The position numbers and the translations under genes were made by a program. A DNA stretch of 8,568 nucleotides from CAYXRK01 sp964467615 (GTDB taxonomy: Bacteria; Hydrogenedentota; Hydrogenedentia; Hydrogenedentales; GCA-2746185), in the NCBI GenBank assembly GCA_964467615.1, contig CAYXRK010000200.1, positions 1 through 8,568 of the forward strand, read 5' to 3'. The stretch's first letter is position 1, and every line of letters begins with the position of its first letter. Shown one piece after another: positions 4,793 through 8,568 of this stretch. The notes under the pieces were generated by a model. It did not search any database, had not been told where the DNA came from, and worked only from the letters and a program-made list of their open reading frames with translations.

Positions 4793-7609
4793 TCAATACC
4801 ACGACGTCGCTTCGTTTCCGAACGCCGTCTGGATAATGCGCTGTTGCTCCTGCTTATGGCAATTCGCGGATCCAGTCGCAGGGCTCGCCGAAGCGGGTCG
4901 GCATGCATGCGTAAACGGAAAGCGCCCGAGCAGCCGCTCGCCGAACTTCCCCTTCATGCGCCGCCAAGCGCCCATGTTCTCCGGTTCCTCTTGCACCCAA
5001 TAAACCGGGGTCTCGTCGGGATAGGGATCGAGGACCTTCGCTAAGTCCGGTGGTTGCAAGGGGTACAGTTGTTCGACACGAAGAATCGCGAGGTCTTCGC
5101 GCGACTGCTTTGCACGCTCGGATTCGAGTTCATAATAAATCTTGCCGGAGCACATGAGAATGCGCCGAATGCCCTCCGTCTTGCCTCGAACGTCCGGGAG
5201 AATCCGGCGGAACCGCCCCGAAGTGAACTCGGAAAGCGGCGAAACGCAGTCGGGACTCCTGAGTAAACTTTTCGGAGTTACGACAATTAGCGGTTTTCGC
5301 CAGGGCCGTTTCACCTGCCGGCGGAGCATGTGAAAAAACTGCGCGGGGGTGGACGGGACGCAGACCTGGATGTTGTCCTCGGCGGCGAGCACGAAGTAGC
5401 GTTCGATTCGGGCGCTGGAATGCTCGGGGCCCATGCCCTCGAAGCCGTGCGGCAATAGCACGGTGAGGCCGCTGAGGCTGCGCCACTTGTCCTCAGCGCT
5501 CGATATGAATTGATCGAAAATGACTTGGGCCGCGTTGGCGAAATCCCCGAACTGCGCCTCCCAGATCGTGAGGCCGTCGGGATACGCGACGCTATAGCCG
5601 TATTCGAAACCGAGAACGCCCGCTTCGGAGAGGGGACTGTTGATGACTTCGACGCAGGCCTGCCGCTCGCCGAATCCGGTAAAGATGCTGTGTTCGGCAC
5701 CGGTCTCATAGTCGCGCAGCACCGCGTGCCGATGGCTGAACGTGCCGCGTTTACAGTCTTGCCCACTGAGCCGCACTCGATGGCCCTCGGCGGCGAGCGA
5801 CGCGTACGCCAGCGCCTCGGCGGCGGCCCAATCGAGCGGCGCCTCGCCCGCGATCATTTTGTGGCGCGCCTCGAGAATGCGCTGATATTTCGGGTGCGGA
5901 TGAAACCCGTAGGGCAGCGTCGTCATCCGTTCGAGGTATTGCTTGAGCACCTCCGCCTCGATGCCGGTATCGACGTCGGGCGTTTCGAGATCGGGCCCGC
6001 CCTTGTAGTTGCTCCACAACCCGCGCAGGAACGACGGCGGGCGAATCTGCGGCTGCTCGCGCGCTTCTTGCAACGCCTCCTCGAGGTGCTGCTTGCGGCG
6101 TTCGGCGATTTCGTCCGCCTCTTCGCGCGTGACGTCCTCGAGCTTCAGCAGCCCGTCGAGATACCCCTCGCGCACGCTCTTGCGTTCCTGGATTTTGCGG
6201 TACAGGCCCGGCTGCGTGAACGACGGTTCGTCGCCCTCGTTGTGGCCGCGCCGCCGGTAGCAGTACATGTCGATGACGACGTCGCGCTTGAACGTCTTGC
6301 GGAAGCGCATCGCCAAATCGACGACCTGCGCGACGGCCTCGGGGTCCTCGCCGTTGACGTGGAAAATCGGGCTTTGCAGCATCTTGGCCACGTCGGTGCA
6401 GTAGTGCGTCGAGCGGCTGTCCTTCGGATCGGTGGTGAAACCAATCTGGTTGTTGACGACGATATGCAGCGCGCCACCGACAGCGTACCCCTCGAGTTGG
6501 CTGAGGTTCAGCGTCTCCTGCACGATGCCCTCGCCCGCGAACGCCGCATCGCCGTGGATGAGGACGACGAGGCCGCGCGCGAGCTCGGTGTCGCCGATGC
6601 GGTCCTGCCACGAACGCATCCGCCCCAGCGCGACGGGGTTCACGAATTCTAGGTGGGACGGATTGAAGCAGAGCGCGAGATGCACCTTGCCGCCCGAGAG
6701 CGTTTGCCAGTCCGAGTGATAGCCGAGATGATATTTCACGTCGCCGCCCCCGGCGTACGCGCCGGGGTCTTTGTCTTCGTATTCGCGGAAGATTTGCGCC
6801 GCGCTCTTGCCCATGATGTTGGCAAGAATATTGAGCCGCCCGCGGTGGGCCATGCCCATGACGATCTCTTGCACGCCCTGATCGCCCGCCTTCTCGATAG
6901 TGAGGTCGAGCAGCGGCACAAGGCTCTCCGCGCCCTCGAGTGAGAAACTCTTCGCGCCGGGAAATTTCTTTTGGATGAATTCCTCGAAGATGACGGCGTC
7001 CGAAAGACGCGTCAGAATGCGAAGCTGGAGGTCACGATCAATCTTGAGGCGGTTCTGCGTCCGCTCCATCCGGTTTTGCAGCCATTCACGCACGTTGAGA
7101 TCGTCGATGTGCATGAACTGCACGCCGATGTATCGGCAATAGGTACGATTGAGCCGCGCGATGATCTTGCGCAGCGGCAGCGACTCGAGCTTGCGCGACG
7201 AGGACAGTTTGCACGGATGATCCAGTTCTTCCTCGCCGATGCCGTGGTACGCGGGGTCAAGTTCGGGCAACGTCGGGCGCGTGGTGCCGAGCGGATCGAG
7301 TTTCGCGCGAAGGTGGCCCCGCACGCGGTAATTCCGGATGAGGTTGTCCACGCGATGCTGAAGCGAGGCGAGATGGTCCGCGCTCTCTCCGGAGACGCCG
7401 CCCGTTTCGGGCGCGGGCGGATTGAACAACCCGCTCGATCGCATCGACGGCCGGAACCGCGGCGCAGCACCCGCGCCATGGCCGTTCAACGACGCAAAGT
7501 ACGCGGCCCAATCGGACGACACAGACGCTGCATCGCGGCAGAAGTCTTCGTACAGCGCTTCGACGAAGGCCAAACTTTGGCCGTTCGGATCGGCATGTTC
7601 GCTACTCAT
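4793..7609 (-). CDS. sucA: 2-oxoglutarate dehydrogenase E1 component, thiamine-diphosphate dependent
   Basis: A 938-aa homodimeric E1 that decarboxylates 2-oxoglutarate and succinylates the lipoyl group of SucB, a TCA-cycle step. The N-terminus carries the short E1o-type segment (about 9-43, ending SSDWAAYF). The thiamine-diphosphate half has MGMAHRGRLN (251-260, H255), YHSD (297-300, H298), FNPSHLE (315-321), the cofactor/Mg site GDAAFAGEG (353-361) with N386-N387, and RRRGHNEGDEPSFTQP (452-467). The pyrimidine-binding half shows SGQDCKRGTFSHRH (615-628), FEYGYS (668-673), E684-A-Q-FGDF and LPHGFEGMGPEHSS (719-732). The C-terminal domain has EEPENMGAW (874-882) and SASPATG (907-913). Length is that of classical SucA; there is no extra acyltransferase domain as in mycobacterial Kgd. 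The ATG at 7609 has a GAGGGG site 7 nt upstream. It is the first gene of the operon. Confidence 0.97.
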   Translation of the reverse strand: MSSEHADPNGQSLAFVEALYEDFCRDAASVSSDWAAYFASLNGHGAGAAPRFRPSMRSSGLFNPPAPETGGVSGESADHLASLQHRVDNLIRNYRVRGHLRAKLDPLGTTRPTLPELDPAYHGIGEEELDHPCKLSSSRKLESLPLRKIIARLNRTYCRYIGVQFMHIDDLNVREWLQNRMERTQNRLKIDRDLQLRILTRLSDAVIFEEFIQKKFPGAKSFSLEGAESLVPLLDLTIEKAGDQGVQEIVMGMAHRGRLNILANIMGKSAAQIFREYEDKDPGAYAGGGDVKYHLGYHSDWQTLSGGKVHLALCFNPSHLEFVNPVALGRMRSWQDRIGDTELARGLVVLIHGDAAFAGEGIVQETLNLSQLEGYAVGGALHIVVNNQIGFTTDPKDSRSTHYCTDVAKMLQSPIFHVNGEDPEAVAQVVDLAMRFRKTFKRDVVIDMYCYRRRGHNEGDEPSFTQPGLYRKIQERKSVREGYLDGLLKLEDVTREEADEIAERRKQHLEEALQEAREQPQIRPPSFLRGLWSNYKGGPDLETPDVDTGIEAEVLKQYLERMTTLPYGFHPHPKYQRILEARHKMIAGEAPLDWAAAEALAYASLAAEGHRVRLSGQDCKRGTFSHRHAVLRDYETGAEHSIFTGFGERQACVEVINSPLSEAGVLGFEYGYSVAYPDGLTIWEAQFGDFANAAQVIFDQFISSAEDKWRSLSGLTVLLPHGFEGMGPEHSSARIERYFVLAAEDNIQVCVPSTPAQFFHMLRRQVKRPWRKPLIVVTPKSLLRSPDCVSPLSEFTSGRFRRILPDVRGKTEGIRRILMCSGKIYYELESERAKQSREDLAILRVEQLYPLQPPDLAKVLDPYPDETPVYWVQEEPENMGAWRRMKGKFGERLLGRFPFTHACRPASASPATGSANCHKQEQQRIIQTAFGNEATSWY

Positions 7610-7616
7610 CGCATCA

Positions 7617-7622
7617 CCCCTC
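7617..7622 (-). promoter_or_regulatory. Shine-Dalgarno site of sucA
   Basis: GAGGGG on the minus strand, 7 nt before the sucA ATG, is the strongest ribosome site in the operon and agrees with sucA being the first gene translated. Confidence 0.65.
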
Positions 7623-7629
7623 GCAAATC

Positions 7630-7658
7630 ATGATAGCGCGGGCGCGCAGAAGAATCAC
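7630..7658 (-). promoter_or_regulatory. weak candidate promoter for the suc operon
   Basis: On the minus strand TATCAT (7635-7630) matches the -10 box at 5 of 6 positions. GTGATT (7658-7653), 17 nt upstream, matches the -35 box at only 3 of 6. Transcription would begin near 7622, giving a very short leader that starts at the ribosome site, which weakens the call. An operon promoter is expected somewhere in 7610-7761, because an upstream gene ends at 7762 and the gap contains hairpins. Confidence 0.22.
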
Positions 7659-7667
7659 GCGGTTCCT

Positions 7668-7752
7668 GTACCGCCGCCATCTTGGCGGCACGCGCCAGCA
7701 CGTACCGCTGCCATATTGGCGGGCAAGCGTGCCGTAGGGATGCCGGCGGTAT
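7668..7752. repeat. tandem run of REP-like hairpins (two clear copies, one degenerate)
   Basis: Three units at about 33-nt spacing all carry a GTAC or GTAG head on the plus strand. Unit 1 (7668-7689) is GTACC, then GCCGCCA/TGGCGGC around TCT, a perfect 7-bp stem. Unit 2 (7702-7724) is GTACC, then GCTGCCA, loop TAT, TGGCGGGC, an imperfect stem. Unit 3 (7734-7752) is GTAGGG, then ATGCC/GGTAT around GGC, a 5-bp stem with one wobble. Units 1 and 2 are recognisable direct repeats sharing GTACCGC-GCCAT-TTGGCGG. They fill most of the gap between the upstream gene and sucA, beginning 9 nt from the upstream stop. They may act as transcript-end stabilisers or attenuators for that gene, or be inert mobile REP copies. 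Confidence 0.6.
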
Positions 7753-7761
7753 GAAAGCGCT

Positions 7762-8568
7762 TCAACGCAGAGGACGTGATGGACCGCGAAGTTCGCGGAG
7801 GAGGAGCATGACCACCGCGAAAACGACGAGGATGTTTCCGTACGGCGGAAGACCACCAACGCCTCCCGCTGATGCTGCGCATCCAAATACGGCAGCGTCG
7901 GTCGAACGCGGGTCCGTTGCCGCCTGAACGAAGTCGTCGAGCGATCCACCGCATTCCATGACTGCGTCGTATTCCGTTCGATTCGAGTGACCATCTTGGT
8001 CGTAATCTCCCAACGGCGATAGCGGCGCGAACGTGTCTGCGGCTTCAGCGATGGTTTCCGCGCCGCTGTAAATCGCGTCGCCCGAGGTGACTGGCGCGCA
8101 ATCGCCGGTCTCGTCGCAGTGGACGAACGCATAGCCGCCGCCGACCTCCGCGCCAAGCATCTTGGCATCGTCGTCGATGGACTGCTGCACCACTTCGCTC
8201 ACCGCCAATAGAAGCGCCAACGGTTCCTTGAATGCATCCAGGAATCCGAGGTCTCGCCCTTCGAGATTCGCTAAGTTGATCTCAAACGCCTCTCGGATCG
8301 CCGCCGCCAGCTCGCTCTGGCCGCCCGCGCAAATCGTGTACTCCAACAGCGCGAGCACGATATCGCCGAATATCCTGTCCTGCTCCGTCCGCGACAATAT
8401 CCCGAACTCGGCCCGCAGCGTTTCAATCAGCGGCTTGAATCCCAAATACGCGTCGCATAGCGCCCTAGATTCTTCTTCGCCTTCCCCCTCGCCTTCCCCC
8501 TCGCCCTCGCCCTCACCCTCACCCTCACCTTCGCCTTCCCCCTCGCCTTCCCCCTCGCCCTCGCCATC
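7762..8568 (-). CDS. probable secreted/surface protein with Gly-Glu repeat, EF-hand loop and C-terminal sorting-like tail (5' end missing)
   Basis: 268 codons are visible; the frame is open to the window edge, so the N-terminus (and any signal peptide) lies outside. From the edge: Asp, then Gly-Glu repeated 14 times plus Gly, then EEE (to residue 33); a helical, cysteine-containing region (about 34-180) with no family I recognise; an EF-hand-type calcium loop DYDQDGHSNRTE (188-199, coordinates 8007-7972) with Asp/Asn at loop positions 1, 3, 5, 9 and Glu at 12; then a Gly-rich linker with one Cys (C230), a hydrophobic stretch ILVVFAVVMLLL (coordinates 7833-7798) and the basic end RELRGPSRPLR. 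This order (low-complexity spacer, folded domain, calcium loop, Cys/Gly, helix, arginines) fits an exported protein held in or processed at the membrane. The TTG at 8445 is not a real start, because the Gly-Glu tract is in frame. Function unknown. Confidence 0.75.
   Translation of the reverse strand, partial: DGEGEGEGEGEGEGEGEGEGEGEGEGEGEGEEESRALCDAYLGFKPLIETLRAEFGILSRTEQDRIFGDIVLALLEYTICAGGQSELAAAIREAFEINLANLEGRDLGFLDAFKEPLALLLAVSEVVQQSIDDDAKMLGAEVGGGYAFVHCDETGDCAPVTSGDAIYSGAETIAEAADTFAPLSPLGDYDQDGHSNRTEYDAVMECGGSLDDFVQAATDPRSTDAAVFGCAASAGGVGGLPPYGNILVVFAVVMLLLRELRGPSRPLR
8476..8565 (-). repeat. in-frame Gly-Glu hexanucleotide repeat with an exact 36-nt duplication
   Basis: The coding strand is a run of GGN-GAR codons. 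Two 36-nt blocks (8565-8530 and 8511-8476) are identical base for base, including the same pattern of GGC/GGG and GAG/GAA codons. They are separated by 18 nt made of GGTGAG three times. This shows duplication of a 54-nt unit or slippage on top of the basic 6-nt repeat. Such tracts are prone to length change and to assembly error. The array may continue beyond the window. Confidence 0.85.

Noticed and set aside
4778..4794. Small palindromes (CCTC-GT-GAGG and GAGGCCTC) between sucA and sucB
   Set aside because: The stems are only 4 bp, there is no T-run, and part lies in the sucA stop codon; not enough for a terminator or processing site.
3480..5003. 507-codon open frame on the plus strand opposite sucB and the end of sucA
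   Set aside because: The translation is Arg/His/Leu-rich and without motifs; it is the antisense shadow of well-conserved genes in high-GC DNA.
5510..6652. 380-codon open frame on the plus strand opposite sucA
   Set aside because: It lies wholly inside a gene with clear catalytic motifs, has no recognisable domain and no supporting context.
4793..7609. Kgd-type multifunctional 2-oxoglutarate decarboxylase
   Set aside because: The N-terminus is the short classical SucA segment with no acyltransferase domain, and a separate sucB follows.
7606..7614. Three-codon mini-ORF (ATG CGA TGA) overlapping the sucA start
   Set aside because: It is only 2 nt from the ribosome site, whereas the sucA ATG has ideal spacing; most likely a chance out-of-frame ATG.
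8443..8445. TTG as the start of the secreted-protein gene
   Set aside because: The frame is open upstream to the window edge and encodes an in-frame Gly-Glu tract, so the true start lies outside the window.
8476..8565. Possible CRISPR-like array at the right edge
   Set aside because: It is an in-frame 6-nt coding repeat without unique spacers.

Overview
The window is a high-GC, gene-dense bacterial chromosomal segment. Its core is a leftward (minus-strand) operon for the 2-oxoglutarate dehydrogenase complex: sucA (E1, 7609-4793), sucB (E2, 4745-3531) and lpd (E3, 2781-1393). A two-gene MNT nucleotidyltransferase/HEPN cassette (3522-2795) sits between sucB and lpd. It is fitted tightly: 8 nt after the sucB stop, a 1-nt TGATG overlap between its two genes, and 13 nt before the lpd start. 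All five genes can therefore lie on one transcript. E1 decarboxylates 2-oxoglutarate, E2 carries the succinyl group on its lipoyl lysine to CoA, and E3 reoxidises the dihydrolipoyl group with NAD+, so the window encodes a complete complex. The MNT/HEPN pair has no evident metabolic role in it and looks like an accessory module that has come to share the operon.

Left of the operon, a rightward GNAT acetyltransferase (816-1325, TTG start) converges on lpd. It diverges from a leftward METTL7-like SAM methyltransferase (698-84). Right of the operon is the 3' part of a gene for a probable secreted or surface protein (8568-7762, N-terminus outside the window). It has a Gly-Glu repeat tract, a textbook EF-hand-type calcium loop, and a C-terminal hydrophobic helix followed by arginines that resembles a protein-sorting tail.

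The intergenic gaps hold small hairpins of one design: a GTAG/GTAC tetranucleotide, then a short stem with a 3-nt loop. There is one between the convergent genes (1336-1358) and a tandem run of two clear copies plus one degenerate copy upstream of sucA (7668-7752). This layout resembles bacterial REP elements.

Organism: GC content, the (Gly-Glu)n secreted protein with a membrane/arginine tail and the REP-like hairpins suggest a large-genome environmental bacterium, possibly of the Hydrogenedentota/Lentisphaerota/Planctomycetota neighbourhood. That placement is an impression, not a result. No rRNA, tRNA, CRISPR array, transposase or phage gene is visible. No intergenic gap exceeds about 155 bases, apart from none at all over 300.
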